Shown piece after piece: positions 54,430 to 63,973 of a stretch of 64,000 nt of DNA. Under the pieces are notes generated by a model, which saw nothing but the letters and a program-made list of their open reading frames with translations, was not told the DNA's origin and did no database searches. The first letter of the stretch is position 1; each line of letters begins with the position of its first letter. The stretch comes from Leisingera sp. M658 (GTDB taxonomy: Bacteria; Pseudomonadota; Alphaproteobacteria; Rhodobacterales; Rhodobacteraceae), in contig NZ_CP083546.1 in assembly GCF_025144145.1 (NCBI RefSeq), positions 2,868,501 to 2,932,500 of the forward strand, given 5' to 3'. Made by a program: the position numbers and the translations under genes.

Positions 54430-55073
54430 CGGCTGGCGCAGGGCGCGGCCTGTTCATCACCTTTGAAGGCATCGACGGGTCCGGGAAATCAACACAATGC
54501 CGCCTGCTGGCGGAATCCCTGCAGGACGCAGGCCGTGACGTGGTGCTGACACGCGAGCCGGGCGGCTCTCCCGGTGCGGAAGAGATCCGCCGCCTGGTGC
54601 TGGAAGGCGATCCGGACCGCTGGTCGGCGGAGACCGAGCTGCTGTTGTTCATGGCAGCGCGGCGCGACCATCTGGAGCGCACCATTGAGCCTGCTCTGAC
54701 GGCGGGCAAGGTGGTGATCTGCGACCGTTTTGCTGACAGCACGCGGATGTATCAGGGGTTGTCCCGCGGTGATTTGCGCGCGGCAGTGGACCAGATGCAC
54801 AAGCTGATGATTGGCCGCGAGCCGGACCTGACCCTGCTTATCGACATGGACCCGGCCACAGGGCTTGCCCGTGCCAAGGGGCGGCAGGGCAAGGAAGAAC
54901 GGTTCGAGGATTTCGGCATCGGGCTGCAAGAAAAGATGCGCGCGGGCTTCCTGGCGCTGGCGCAGGAGTTTGCGGACCGCTTCCGGGTTGTCAATGGCGC
55001 CCGCCCGGTGGAGGCCGTTGCCGCAGATGTGCGCCGGCTGGCGGACGCGGCCTTGGAAGGATCCCGGGCATGA
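54426..55073 (+). CDS. tmk: Thymidylate kinase
   Basis: The 215-residue kinase phosphorylates dTMP to dTDP. It has the P-loop FEGIDGSGKST (about 12-22), TREPGG (about 44-49) and DRFADST. The start is a GTG overlapping the dacA stop (GTGA). Confidence 0.95.
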   Translation: MTAGAGRGLFITFEGIDGSGKSTQCRLLAESLQDAGRDVVLTREPGGSPGAEEIRRLVLEGDPDRWSAETELLLFMAARRDHLERTIEPALTAGKVVICDRFADSTRMYQGLSRGDLRAAVDQMHKLMIGREPDLTLLIDMDPATGLARAKGRQGKEERFEDFGIGLQEKMRAGFLALAQEFADRFRVVNGARPVEAVAADVRRLADAALEGSRA

Positions 55074-56188
55074 GCACCGATGACGACCTGCCGCGCGCAG
55101 ATCAGGCCGAAGGCGCCCCGCATCCGCGCGAAACCCGGCAGCTGATCGGCCAGGACGCGGCGGAACAGGATTTTCTGACCGCCTACACCTCCGGCCGGTT
55201 GCACCACGGCTGGCTGCTGACTGGCCCGCAAGGCGTGGGCAAGGCCACGCTGGCCTGGCGGATAGCCCGTTTTCTGCTGGCCACTCCCCCGGCGGAGGAA
55301 GGCCTGTTCGGCGCCCCGCCCCCGCCGCAGACATTGGACATTGATCCCGAACACCCGGTCTCGCACCGCATTCAGGCACTGGCGGAACCGGGGCTGGCGC
55401 CAATCACCCGTTCTTATGATGACAAGGGCAAGCTGCGCAGTCAGATTGTGGTGGACGATATCCGCAAGCTGAACCGCTTCTTCGGCCTGTCGGCCACCGA
55501 TGGCGGGCGCCGGGTGGTCATTGTCGATGCTGCCGACGACATGAATATCAGTGCGGCCAACGCGCTGCTGAAGATGCTGGAGGAGCCGCCCGCGCGGACG
55601 ACCATCCTGCTGATCTCGCACCAGCCCTCGCGCCTGCTGCCCACCATCCGTTCGCGCTGCCGCACCCTGCGGCTGGGGCCTCTGTCCGCCCCGGACATGG
55701 AGGCCGCATTGGCGCAATCCGGCGTTGAACTGCCTCAGAACATGGAAAATCTCGCCGCTTTGGCCGGCGGTTCCGTGGGCGCGGCGCTGCGGCTGATCAA
55801 TCTGGGCGGGCTCAGGATCTATGCCGAGCTGGTGCAGATCCTTGCTTCCATGCCGCAGCTGGACCGCCAGCGTGCCATGGCGCTGGCCGAAGCGGCCGCC
55901 CAGCGCGGGGCCTCCGCGCGTTTTGAACTGCTGCTCACGCTGACTGAGATGGCGCTGGCCCGGCTGGCGCGTACAGGCGCAACCGGAGTACCGCCAGCGC
56001 CGGAAGCAGCACCGCAGGAGGCGGCGATGCTGTCGCGGCTGTCGCCTGACACGCGCAAGGCGCGCGCCTGGGCTGACCTCGCAGCAGAAGTGACCGCCCG
56101 CGCCCGCCACGGGCAGGCGGTGAACCTTGACCCTGCCGCGCTTGTCCTAGATACGGTTTTCAAGATGCAGGAAACCGCGTCGCGTTGA
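55070..56188 (+). CDS. holB: DNA polymerase III subunit delta prime
   Basis: The 372-residue AAA+ clamp-loader subunit has a P-loop-like GPQGVGKATLAW (about 53-64), NALLKMLEEPPARTT (about 164-178) and the C-terminal collar. It loads the sliding clamp with the gamma/tau and delta subunits. It overlaps tmk (ATGA). It is followed by tatD after 41 bases. Confidence 0.9.
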   Translation: MSTDDDLPRADQAEGAPHPRETRQLIGQDAAEQDFLTAYTSGRLHHGWLLTGPQGVGKATLAWRIARFLLATPPAEEGLFGAPPPPQTLDIDPEHPVSHRIQALAEPGLAPITRSYDDKGKLRSQIVVDDIRKLNRFFGLSATDGGRRVVIVDAADDMNISAANALLKMLEEPPARTTILLISHQPSRLLPTIRSRCRTLRLGPLSAPDMEAALAQSGVELPQNMENLAALAGGSVGAALRLINLGGLRIYAELVQILASMPQLDRQRAMALAEAAAQRGASARFELLLTLTEMALARLARTGATGVPPAPEAAPQEAAMLSRLSPDTRKARAWADLAAEVTARARHGQAVNLDPAALVLDTVFKMQETASR

Positions 56189-56229
56189 GGCCGGGAAGGC
56201 CCCGCGGCACTTACGGCGGCAGAGGATAG

Positions 56230-57039
56230 ATGACCCAAGCGACCCCCCAGATAACGGACAGCCATTGCCACCTGGACTTCCCCGATTTCGAGGGCCGGCT
56301 GGATGAGGTGATTGCCAGCGCAGCAGAGGCTGGCGTGACCCGGATGGTGACGATTTGCACCAAGATGAAGAATGAAGCGTCCGTGCGTGCGATTGCCGAG
56401 GCACATGCGCCGGTGTTCTATGCCGCGGGCACCCACCCGATGAGCGCGGCGGATGAGCCGCTGGTCTCGGTGGATGACCTGGTTGCCCTTGCCAAACACC
56501 CCAAATTTGTCGGCATCGGCGAGACCGGGCTGGACTATCACTATACCGCCGACAGCAAGGACGTGCAGCAGGAGTCCTTGCGCATCCATATCGCTGCCGC
56601 CCGCGAAACCGGCCTGCCGCTGATCATCCACGCCCGCGCGGCGGATGACGACATGGCCCGCATTCTGGGCGAGGAGATGAAGAACGGCGCATATTCTTGC
56701 GTGATGCACTGCTTCTCTTCCTCGGCCGAGCTGGCCAAGGAAGCACTGGATCTGGGGTTCTACATGTCGATGTCCGGCATCGCCGCCTTCCCCAAAAGCC
56801 AGGAGCTGCGCGATATCTTTGCCACCGCCCCGGTGGAGCGCATTCTGGTCGAGACCGACGCCCCCTATCTGGCGCCGCCGCCCTATCGCGGCAAACGCAA
56901 TGAACCGGCCTATTCCGCCTTTACCGCCAAAGCGGGTGCCGAGGTTTTCGGTATGGATTACGTCGATTTTGCCGCGCAGACGCAGGCGAATTTCGACCGG
57001 CTGTTCTGGAAGGCTGCCCAGTATAAGGCCGCCGCATGA
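56230..57039 (+). CDS. TatD-family metal-dependent hydrolase (putative DNase)
   Basis: The 269-residue TIM-barrel enzyme has the metal ligands DSHCHLDF (about 10-17), a Glu in GETGLDYHY (about 98-106), IIHARAADDD, HCF and ETDAPYLAP near residue 212. TatD proteins act as metal-dependent 3'-5' exonucleases. It overlaps the MBL gene by 4 bases. Confidence 0.9.
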   Translation: MTQATPQITDSHCHLDFPDFEGRLDEVIASAAEAGVTRMVTICTKMKNEASVRAIAEAHAPVFYAAGTHPMSAADEPLVSVDDLVALAKHPKFVGIGETGLDYHYTADSKDVQQESLRIHIAAARETGLPLIIHARAADDDMARILGEEMKNGAYSCVMHCFSSSAELAKEALDLGFYMSMSGIAAFPKSQELRDIFATAPVERILVETDAPYLAPPPYRGKRNEPAYSAFTAKAGAEVFGMDYVDFAAQTQANFDRLFWKAAQYKAAA

Positions 57040-57836
57040 TGGCTGAGATGCGGTTCACCATCCTCGGCTCGGGGTCCTCGGGCGGGGTGCCGCGGATCGG
57101 CGGCCATTGGGGCGACTGCGACCCCAAGAACCCGAAGAACCGGCGCCAGCGGTGTTCAATGCTGGTAGAGCGTGTTGATGAGGGCGGCACCACATCCGTG
57201 CTGATCGACACCACCCCCGACATGCGCAGCCAACTGCTGAATGCAGAGGTCAGCCGCCTGGACGCCGTGGTTTACACACACTCCCACGCCGACCATCTGC
57301 ATGGCATCGACGATCTGCGCATGGTCTATTTCAATATGCGCCAGCGCATCCCTGTCTATGCCGATGGCGCCACTCAGAACGATCTTCTGAACCGGTTCGG
57401 TTATGCCTTTGCGCAGCCGGATGGTTCTCCCTATCCGCCGATCCTGGACCTGAAGACCATTGACGGACCTTTCAGCGTGAATGGCCCTGGCGGCGAAATC
57501 ACCTTCCGCCCGTTTGAAGTCGATCATGGCTCGATCGACGCGCTGGGGTTCCGGATCGGCGGGTTGGCCTATCTGCCGGATGTGTCCAGAATTCCCGACG
57601 CCGCCTTGCCGGAGCTGGAGGCGTTGGATATCTGGATCCTGGACGGGCTGCGGCGCACCCCGCATCCTACGCATTTCAGCTACTCCGAAGCGCTGGAGTG
57701 GTTCGCGAAGATGTCCCCCAAACGCGGCATCATCACCAACATGCATATCGACATGGATTACGCCACGGTCGAAGCCGAGACTCCGGACCACATCACGCCG
57801 GCCTATGACGGTATGGTGATCCGGGTTGAGCTATAG
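57036..57836 (+). CDS. Metallo-beta-lactamase-fold hydrolase (PhnP-like)
   Basis: The 266-residue protein has the HSHADHLHG zinc motif (about 84-92), EVDHGS and a conserved DGLRRTPHPTHF tail. It matches the PhnP-type phosphodiesterases that often follow holB-tatD in alphaproteobacteria. The substrate is unknown. Confidence 0.85.
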   Translation: MMAEMRFTILGSGSSGGVPRIGGHWGDCDPKNPKNRRQRCSMLVERVDEGGTTSVLIDTTPDMRSQLLNAEVSRLDAVVYTHSHADHLHGIDDLRMVYFNMRQRIPVYADGATQNDLLNRFGYAFAQPDGSPYPPILDLKTIDGPFSVNGPGGEITFRPFEVDHGSIDALGFRIGGLAYLPDVSRIPDAALPELEALDIWILDGLRRTPHPTHFSYSEALEWFAKMSPKRGIITNMHIDMDYATVEAETPDHITPAYDGMVIRVEL

Positions 57837-57897
57837 CGCAATGCCCAGGTCTGCCGTCTTGCGCCCCGGCCCGCTGGGCAGACCGCAGACTTCATCT

Positions 57898-57920
57898 TTG
57901 CAAAAATACTCCCGCCGGAG
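57898..57920 (+). repeat. AAAATACTCC-type intergenic unit
   Basis: TTTGCAAAAATACTCCCGCC followed by GGAG has a small CTCC/GGAG hairpin. From memory, this unit occurs between many Rhodobacterales genes. It lies between the MBL gene and the AEC gene. It could be a dispersed repeat or part of a promoter; this is a low-confidence call. Confidence 0.4.
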
Positions 57921-57989
57921 GCATCTGCGGCCAGAAGCCAAACACTGCCCCCTGAACGGCAGCATCCCTTGCCTTCAAGGGACAGGCTG

Positions 57990-58922
57990 ATGTTTCAAAG
58001 CCTGATCGACGTCATCCTGCCGGTTTTCCTGGTAGTCGGCGCGGGTTATGCCGCCACCGCACGGGGAGTGCTGAGCGAAGCGCACATCGAAGGTGTGATG
58101 AAATTCGCGCAGGGCTTTGCCATCCCCTGCCTGCTGTTCAAGGCGATGGCGGAACTGGACCTGTCTGCCAGTTTCGACCCGCGGCTTCTGGGGAGCTTTT
58201 ATACCGGCGCCTTTACCTGCTTCCTGATAGGCGTATTCGGTGCGCGGGCGCTGTTCAAGCGGGAGTGGGAGGATTGCATCGCCATCGGGTTCTGCTGCCT
58301 GTTCTCCAACTCGGTGCTGTTGGGCCTGCCGATCACTGAACGCGCCTTTGGCCCTGAGAACCTGACCGGAAACTACGCGATCATCGCCTTCCATTCGCCG
58401 TTCTGTTACGGCGTCGGCATCACCGTGATGGAGATCGTGCGCAATCGCGGCGCGGGCGGGATCAAGACCGTCTCGGCTGTGCTGAACGCAATGTTCCGCA
58501 ATGTGCTGATCCTGGGGATCGCGCTGGGGTTTGCGGTGAACCTTTCAGGGCTCACCATTCCGATGGTTGTGAGTGAAGCCCTGTCGCTGATTATTCGCGC
58601 GGCCCTGCCCTGCGCGCTGTTTGCCCTTGGCGGCGTGCTGGTGAAATACCGTCCCGAGGGCGATCTGCGGGCGATCCTGTTTGTCTGCTTCACCTCTTTG
58701 ATGATCCATCCGGCAATCGTATGGGTTCTGGGCTCGGCCCTGGCCTTGCCGCAGGATCTGTTCCGCTCGGGCGTGTTGAACGCGGCGATGGCAACCGGGT
58801 TCAATGGTTACATCTTTGCCAATATGTACGGACGGGCCAAACGGGTTGCGGCGTCTTCGGTGCTGATTGCCACCGGGGCAAGCATCCTGACCGTATGGTT
58901 CTGGCTGCTGGTGCTGAGCTGA
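57990..58922 (+). CDS. AEC-family (auxin efflux carrier) transporter
   Basis: The 310-residue protein has ten hydrophobic segments in the AEC/MdcF pattern (DVILPVFLVVGAGYAAT at the N-terminus, GFAIPCLLF near 45). Members move organic acids such as malonate or amino acids. The ATG at 57990 with AGGGACAGG upstream was chosen over an in-frame start 7 codons earlier. The catabolic locus at 59-64 kb lies beyond a convergent pair of hairpins. Confidence 0.8.
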   Translation: MFQSLIDVILPVFLVVGAGYAATARGVLSEAHIEGVMKFAQGFAIPCLLFKAMAELDLSASFDPRLLGSFYTGAFTCFLIGVFGARALFKREWEDCIAIGFCCLFSNSVLLGLPITERAFGPENLTGNYAIIAFHSPFCYGVGITVMEIVRNRGAGGIKTVSAVLNAMFRNVLILGIALGFAVNLSGLTIPMVVSEALSLIIRAALPCALFALGGVLVKYRPEGDLRAILFVCFTSLMIHPAIVWVLGSALALPQDLFRSGVLNAAMATGFNGYIFANMYGRAKRVAASSVLIATGASILTVWFWLLVLS

Positions 58923-58946
58923 CAGCTGCAGCGCAGCAGCGTTGCG

Positions 58947-58994
58947 CCCGGCATCAGCCGGGCAGCGCCCGCCGTCACAGTGTCGGCGGGCGCT
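58947..58994. terminator. Two hairpins between convergent AEC and racemase genes
   Basis: CCCGGC/GCCGGG (58947-58962, 4-base loop) is followed by an 11-bp stem AGCGCCCGCCG/CGGCGGGCGCT (58964-58994) with a loop that itself contains CAC-A-GTG. They lie between stop codons that face each other. No T-run is present. Confidence 0.55.
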
Positions 58995-59009
58995 CGCGCC
59001 GGTGACAGG

Positions 59010-59744
59010 TCACCAGCGCGGGTCGTCCAATTCCAGCGGGAAGCCTTTGGGCAGCAGGCCGGCCTGGAACCAGTTGATGAAGGAGTGGATAGAGAACACC
59101 GGCAGCCCGGTGGCCTTCCTCACATCGCGGGCATAGGGCACCATATTGGTGCATTCCAGCACGATGGCGCCCAGATCGGGCATGTCCGCAACCATCGCAC
59201 GGGCGGCGTCGATCATGTCCAGGCGGCAGGCTGCAAAGTCGATTTCCGGCGCGTCGCCCAGAATGTCGCGGGTAAAACAACGCAGACCGTCAGTGCCTGC
59301 GATGGGCGTATCCGGCGCAACACCTGCGGCCTCAAGATGCGCCGGGGTCAGCGTGGCCTTGGAAATCGTCAGGATGCCGCAGCGCTTGCCTGCGGGCAGA
59401 AGAGTCTGCACCATTGGCACCTGCATCAGCGACGACGTGGCCACCGGCACGCCCAGCGCCTGTTTCACCTCGTCCTGGATCAGCGCCAGGAAGCCGCAGT
59501 TGGTGGTGATGCCGTCGGCGCCCATGGCGACCAGATCGCGGCCCGCATCCACAAAAAGCTCCACCAGTTCCCGCGGGTTGCCACGCACCACATTTTCGGG
59601 ATTGGCACCGCGCACTACCTTGTAATGAACCGGAAAGTCCCAGGTCATTGCATTGCCCATATCGCCATGGATGCGGGGAAAGCGCGTTTCCAGCATCAGG
59701 ATGCCAACCGCGGCGCCAAAGACTGTTTTTCCGCCTTGTTCCAT
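59010..59744 (-). CDS. Aspartate/glutamate racemase-family protein
   Basis: The 244-residue protein has the two catalytic cysteines in TTNCGF (about 80-85) and LECTNM, the two-Cys mechanism of Asp/Glu/hydantoin racemases. It follows the GntR regulator by 10 bases on the same strand, so they are co-transcribed. The substrate is unknown; an amino or keto acid handled by the neighbouring MLE-type and DadA-like enzymes is possible. Confidence 0.75.
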   Translation of the reverse strand: MEQGGKTVFGAAVGILMLETRFPRIHGDMGNAMTWDFPVHYKVVRGANPENVVRGNPRELVELFVDAGRDLVAMGADGITTNCGFLALIQDEVKQALGVPVATSSLMQVPMVQTLLPAGKRCGILTISKATLTPAHLEAAGVAPDTPIAGTDGLRCFTRDILGDAPEIDFAACRLDMIDAARAMVADMPDLGAIVLECTNMVPYARDVRKATGLPVFSIHSFINWFQAGLLPKGFPLELDDPRW

Positions 59745-59753
59745 GAGGACCCC

Positions 59754-60446
59754 CTATTCGTCTGGCACGTAGAGCTGGGAAAAGGCGATGCGGACAGCTT
59801 CCGTCGCCTCCTCGCGCCGTTTTTCGATATGGCTGCGCATGGCCGCTGTGGCAGCATCAGTATTGCGGGCGGCGATGCCTTCGACGATCTGGCGATGAGC
59901 CGAGATATCGCCCGGCGCCCTGCCCCCTGCCCGGTCGCGCATGCGCTTGAGGTCAATGAGGCGGATATAGCGGATCCGGCCATTGAGATTGTTGAGGATC
60001 CGCTGCAGCTCGCTGTTGCCCGAAAGCTGCGCCAGCCGGGCGTGAAAGCTTTCATCCATCGCCAGGAGTGCCTCCGGCTCCGTCGCGCTTTGATACTCCG
60101 GCTCCATCCGGTTGAGGTAGTCCGCCAGCGCCGCGATGTCGTCATCCGGGGCGCGGGTGCAGGCAAAGCGCACCGCCTCGCATTCCACCGCCACACGGGC
60201 CTCATACAGGTCCATGATATAGCTGGGGGTCAGCGGACGGCAGAAGAAGCCGCGGTTGTTCTGGAAGGTCAAAAACCCTTCGGCCACCAGCCGGTTCAGC
60301 GCCTCGCGCAGCGGCGTGCGGCTGGCACCCAGCACTTCGGACAAGGCGCTTTCGTTGATCCGCTGATCAGGCTTGAAGGCAAAATCCGCCGCCATCCGGC
60401 GCAATGCCTCGTATACCCTGTCCACATTGCTTTCGCGTTTGGCCAT
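59754..60446 (-). CDS. GntR-family regulator (FadR/FCD type)
   Basis: The 230-residue protein has an N-terminal winged HTH (about 10-70, with INESALSEVLGASRTPLREAL) and an FCD effector domain (about 75-220) with possible metal-binding Glu and His residues. A palindromic site lies upstream of its start. It probably controls the racemase and neighbours by binding an organic acid. Confidence 0.85.
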   Translation of the reverse strand: MAKRESNVDRVYEALRRMAADFAFKPDQRINESALSEVLGASRTPLREALNRLVAEGFLTFQNNRGFFCRPLTPSYIMDLYEARVAVECEAVRFACTRAPDDDIAALADYLNRMEPEYQSATEPEALLAMDESFHARLAQLSGNSELQRILNNLNGRIRYIRLIDLKRMRDRAGGRAPGDISAHRQIVEGIAARNTDAATAAMRSHIEKRREEATEAVRIAFSQLYVPDE

Positions 60447-60511
60447 GTTCCCGCCATTTGTTCAATCCGCGGTGCAAGGTACGGCGGCACCCGTTCCTTG
60501 GCAATATTGAA

Positions 60512-60535
60512 TTCGAAACTGCATACAGTTTTGAA
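60512..60535. promoter_or_regulatory. Inverted repeat TTCGAAACTG-N4-CAGTTTTGAA
   Basis: Ten-base arms with one mismatch and a 4-base spacer lie between lysR stop and gntR start, 66 bases upstream of the gntR ATG. This spacing fits a GntR operator for self-control of the gntR-racemase unit. Confidence 0.5.
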
Positions 60536-60541
60536 GGCGGA

Positions 60542-61444
60542 TCAAGGACCGTTTTCCGAATAGGGCGCCAGCTCCTGTTTCAATAGCGCCAGGAACTCCT
60601 GCCCCACCGCTGACAGCGGGCGCGACTTGGAGGTGATCACCGCCATATCCATCATGATCCGCGGCCGGAACCGGCGGGAAACAAACCGGCCGCCGCTTTC
60701 GAAATTCAGCACAAAGGGATCAAGGATCGAGACCCCCATGCCTTCCTGCACAAAGCTGAGGAGGTTCTTGAACAAATGCGAATGCACACGGGTTTTCAGC
60801 GGGATACCGGCCTGCTGAAACACTTCTCGGGTGCGGCGATGGGTCATGTGATCGGGGCCCATGACGATGAACGGCACGCCTTCCAACAGTTCCGGCGTCA
60901 GCACGTCATGTTCCGCCAGCGGGCTGTCCGCAGGCATCGCCAGCAGGGTTTCGACGTTGATAGGATGCGCCTCCAGCCCGTCGTGGATCAGCGGCATTTC
61001 GCAAACACCGATTTCGAAAAGGCCCGCGATCACCCATTCCTGGATCTTCAGCGAATACTGCGCCTGAAAGGAGATCGACAGGTCCGGCCTTGTGCGGGCG
61101 AAGCGGGCGATCAGTGCGGGCATGAAACCGAAAGACAAGGAGTGCTGCGAAGCAACCTGCAGCTGCCCTGCCTGTTTGTTCTGCAGGTCGGTTACCGCCT
61201 GCGCCACATGATCAAAACCACGCACCACGGTATCGACCTCCTGAAACAGGACGCCTGCTTCGGGTGTCGGGATCAGACGGCCTTTGCTGCGCTCGAACAG
61301 TTTGAGGCGGGTCTGGCGTTCGAGCTGGTACAGCAGGTTGGAAATACCGGGCTGCGAGATGCCCAGCTGCTCGGCCGCGCCGGTGACGGTGCCGGTTTCG
61401 ACAATCGCGTGGAATGCCTGCAACTGGCGGAAGCGGAGGGACAT
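60542..61444 (-). CDS. LysR-family transcriptional regulator
   Basis: The 300-residue protein has the LTTR HTH (about 1-60, LRFRQLQAFHAIVETGTVTGAAEQLGISQPG split as LRFRQLQAFH and AAEQLGISQP) and the effector-binding domain (about 90-295). It is divergent from the MLE-type enzyme gene with a 102-base gap, the usual regulator/target arrangement. An LTTR-like box lies in that gap. Confidence 0.85.
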   Translation of the reverse strand: MSLRFRQLQAFHAIVETGTVTGAAEQLGISQPGISNLLYQLERQTRLKLFERSKGRLIPTPEAGVLFQEVDTVVRGFDHVAQAVTDLQNKQAGQLQVASQHSLSFGFMPALIARFARTRPDLSISFQAQYSLKIQEWVIAGLFEIGVCEMPLIHDGLEAHPINVETLLAMPADSPLAEHDVLTPELLEGVPFIVMGPDHMTHRRTREVFQQAGIPLKTRVHSHLFKNLLSFVQEGMGVSILDPFVLNFESGGRFVSRRFRPRIMMDMAVITSKSRPLSAVGQEFLALLKQELAPYSENGP

Positions 61445-61453
61445 CGGCAGTAC

Positions 61454-61468
61454 ATCATTTTTTATGAT
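61454..61468. promoter_or_regulatory. LysR-type T-N11-A site ATCAT-N5-ATGAT
   Basis: A dyad ATCAT-N5-ATGAT contains the LTTR T-N11-A pattern. It lies 10 bases before the lysR ATG and about 79 bases before the MLE-type start, the place for a LysR operator. The region is AT-rich. Confidence 0.45.
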
Positions 61469-61546
61469 AGTATATCGAGTTCTTTGTATTGGTAATGATG
61501 GTCAAGTCAAGGCAAGCTTTGCCCAGCTTTTGGGAGGAAGAGCAAA

Positions 61547-62674
61547 GTGCTGGAACAAAAGATTGCCGGGATGGATCTGTGGCATCTCGCGCTGCCGGTG
61601 ATGTCGCGCCGCGACCATGGGATCGGCTCTGTCGAGGGCTCCTGCGAGGTTGTGATTGTCCGGCTGCGCAGCGAAAGCGGCGCCGAAGGGTTTGGAGAGG
61701 CGTCGACCTGGTCGGTGTTCACCGGCACGCCGGAAGCGAGCCTGGCAGCGCTTGACCGCTACATCCGCCCGCTGGTGGAGGGCCGCCGGGTGGCAGACCG
61801 CGCGGCGATTATGGAAGACGCGGCCAAAGCCGTCGCCCATTGCACCGAGGCCAAGGCAGCGCTGGAAAGCGCCCTGCTGGACCTGACCGGGCGGATCACC
61901 GGCGCGCCGGTCTGGGCGCTGCTAGGCGGCAAGTGCCGCGATACCATCCCGCTCAGCTGTTCGATTGCCGATCCTGATTTTGCCAAGGACATCGACCTGC
62001 TGCACCGGCTGCGTGCTGACAAGGTGGGACTGATCAAGCTGAAAACCGGCTTCAAGGATCACGCGTTCGACATCATGCGGCTGGAGCGGATTGCCAAGGA
62101 TTTCCCGGAATTCCGGGTGCGGGTGGACTATAATCAGGGCCTAAGCATCGAAGATGCGCCGTGCCAGGTGCGGGATGTCGCGCAGTTCAAGCCGGATTTC
62201 ATCGAGCAGCCGGTGCGGTTCCATCATTTTGGCATGATGGCCAAATTGCGCGGGATGATTGATGTGCCGCTTTTGGCGGATGAAAGCGTATTCGGCCCCG
62301 AGGAGATGGTGCGCGCCGCCCGCGAGGGCATCTGCGACGGCGTCTCGGTCAAGATCATGAAATCGGGCGGGCTGACCCGCGGCCAAACGGTGGCGCGGAT
62401 TGCCGCGGCCAACGGGCTGTCCGCCTATGGCGGCGATATGTTCGAGGCGGGTCTGGCGCATCTGGCGGGCACTCACATGATTGCGGCAACCCCCGAAATC
62501 AGGCTGGGCTGCGAATTCTATCAGGCGAGTTACTTCCTGAAGGAAGACATTCTGGAAACCCCCTTCCAGGTGGTGGACGGCCAGGTGGTGGTGCCGGATG
62601 GGCCGGGGCTGGGCATCAAACCTGACGTGGGTAAGCTGGACCGCTATGCAGTTTCCAAGAAGGTTGCGGCATGA
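61547..62674 (+). CDS. Enolase-superfamily enzyme (mandelate racemase / muconate lactonizing, MLE subgroup)
   Basis: The 375-residue protein has an N-terminal capping domain and a barrel with LIKLKTGF (the catalytic K-x-K, about 165-170), metal ligands in VDYNQG, EQP and ADESVF, and a second catalytic Lys in [10 protein letters not shown] (about 270). The GTG start has GGGAGGAAG 7 bases upstream. Members include muconate cycloisomerase, o-succinylbenzoate synthase, dipeptide epimerases and cis-3-hydroxy-L-proline dehydratase. The neighbouring racemase and DadA-like genes favour an amino acid-like substrate; this is inference. Confidence 0.85.
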   Translation: MLEQKIAGMDLWHLALPVMSRRDHGIGSVEGSCEVVIVRLRSESGAEGFGEASTWSVFTGTPEASLAALDRYIRPLVEGRRVADRAAIMEDAAKAVAHCTEAKAALESALLDLTGRITGAPVWALLGGKCRDTIPLSCSIADPDFAKDIDLLHRLRADKVGLIKLKTGFKDHAFDIMRLERIAKDFPEFRVRVDYNQGLSIEDAPCQVRDVAQFKPDFIEQPVRFHHFGMMAKLRGMIDVPLLADESVFGPEEMVRAAREGICDGVSVKIMKSGGLTRGQTVARIAAANGLSAYGGDMFEAGLAHLAGTHMIAATPEIRLGCEFYQASYFLKEDILETPFQVVDGQVVVPDGPGLGIKPDVGKLDRYAVSKKVAA

Positions 62675-63924
62675 CGCCGGAGAAGAAAACCGTTGCCATC
62701 CTCGGTGCCGGCATTGTCGGTGTTTCGGCTGCGATTGAGCTGCAGCGCGACGGGCATCAAGTGATCCTGATCGACGGCAAGGGACCGGGCGAAGGCACCA
62801 GCCACGGCAACGGCGGCATTCTGGCCTCCTGCTCGATCGTGCCGGTCACCGGCCCGGGGCTGTGGAAGAAGGCGCCGAAGATGCTGCTGGACCCGAACCA
62901 GCCGCTGTTTTTGCGCTGGGGATACCTGCCCAGGCTGGCGCCCTGGCTGATGAAATACATGAGCCATGCCAATGCCCAAGATACCGCCCGCATTGCCGCT
63001 GCGCTGGCGCCCATCGTCGGTGATTCGCTGGCGGACCATCAGGCGCTGGCGGCAGGCACGCCGGCGGAACGGCACCTGAAGCCGTCCGATTACCTGTTCC
63101 TCTACAATGACCGGGCGCATTTCGGAGAGGACACCTTTGGCTGGGGTTTACGGAGGAAACACGGCTTTAACTGGGATGAGTTGGAGGGCGCGGATGTCCG
63201 GGCCTATGATGATATCTATGCGCCGGAGCTTGGCTTTGCCGCGCGGCTGAAGGATCACGGCATCATCTCGGATCCCGGCCAGTATGTGAAGGATCTGGCG
63301 GCACATGTGGTGGCCAATGGCGGCCAGTTGATCCAGGCTTTTGTTACTGATGTGGCCCGCGAAAACGGGCAAGTGACCGGCGTGCGGGCGGGCGGTGAGA
63401 CCATTGCTTGCGATGCCGTTGTTGTTGCCACCGGCGTCTGGTCTAAGCCGCTGGCAGAGAGATTGGGAATTTCCGTACCACTGGAAGCAGAACGCGGCTA
63501 TCATCTTGAATTATGGGAGCCTTCGGCGATGCCAAAGGCGCCTGTCATGGTGGCAGCGGCCAAATGCGTGGTGACCCCGATGAAGGGACGGATCCGGATT
63601 GCGGGCATTGTGGAATTCGGCGGGCTGGAGGCCGGACCGTCAAAAGCCCCGCTTGAACTGTTGCGCAGGAACGCGCGGCGCATCCTGCCCGGTGTCACTT
63701 GGACACACGAAGAGGAATGGCTGGGCTACCGCCCGGCGCCTGCAGATTCGATCCCGGTGATTGGCGAAGTGCCGGGCCTGTCCGGCGCCTTTGTCGGCTT
63801 TGGCCATCATCATATTGGCCTCACCGGCGGGCCAAAAACAGGCCGCCTGTTGGCGCAGATGATTTCGGGCCGCACCCCGAACATGGACATAAGCGCCTAT
63901 GACCCGGCGCGCTATGCGATTTGA
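62671..63924 (+). CDS. FAD-dependent amino acid oxidoreductase (DadA-like)
   Basis: The 417-residue protein has an N-terminal FAD-binding [13 protein letters not shown] (about 12-24), a substrate domain and a C-terminal G-x-G-H-H-H segment ([10 protein letters not shown]) of the D-amino acid dehydrogenase type. It overlaps the MLE-type gene by 4 bases. It likely oxidises a D-amino acid or an N-methyl/cyclic amino acid. The cytoplasmic membrane is the likely site. Confidence 0.85.
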   Translation: MTPEKKTVAILGAGIVGVSAAIELQRDGHQVILIDGKGPGEGTSHGNGGILASCSIVPVTGPGLWKKAPKMLLDPNQPLFLRWGYLPRLAPWLMKYMSHANAQDTARIAAALAPIVGDSLADHQALAAGTPAERHLKPSDYLFLYNDRAHFGEDTFGWGLRRKHGFNWDELEGADVRAYDDIYAPELGFAARLKDHGIISDPGQYVKDLAAHVVANGGQLIQAFVTDVARENGQVTGVRAGGETIACDAVVVATGVWSKPLAERLGISVPLEAERGYHLELWEPSAMPKAPVMVAAAKCVVTPMKGRIRIAGIVEFGGLEAGPSKAPLELLRRNARRILPGVTWTHEEEWLGYRPAPADSIPVIGEVPGLSGAFVGFGHHHIGLTGGPKTGRLLAQMISGRTPNMDISAYDPARYAI

Positions 63925-63973
63925 AACCAACCAGTGCCCCATAAGGGGCCGAAACTGAAACAGGGAGAAGACC

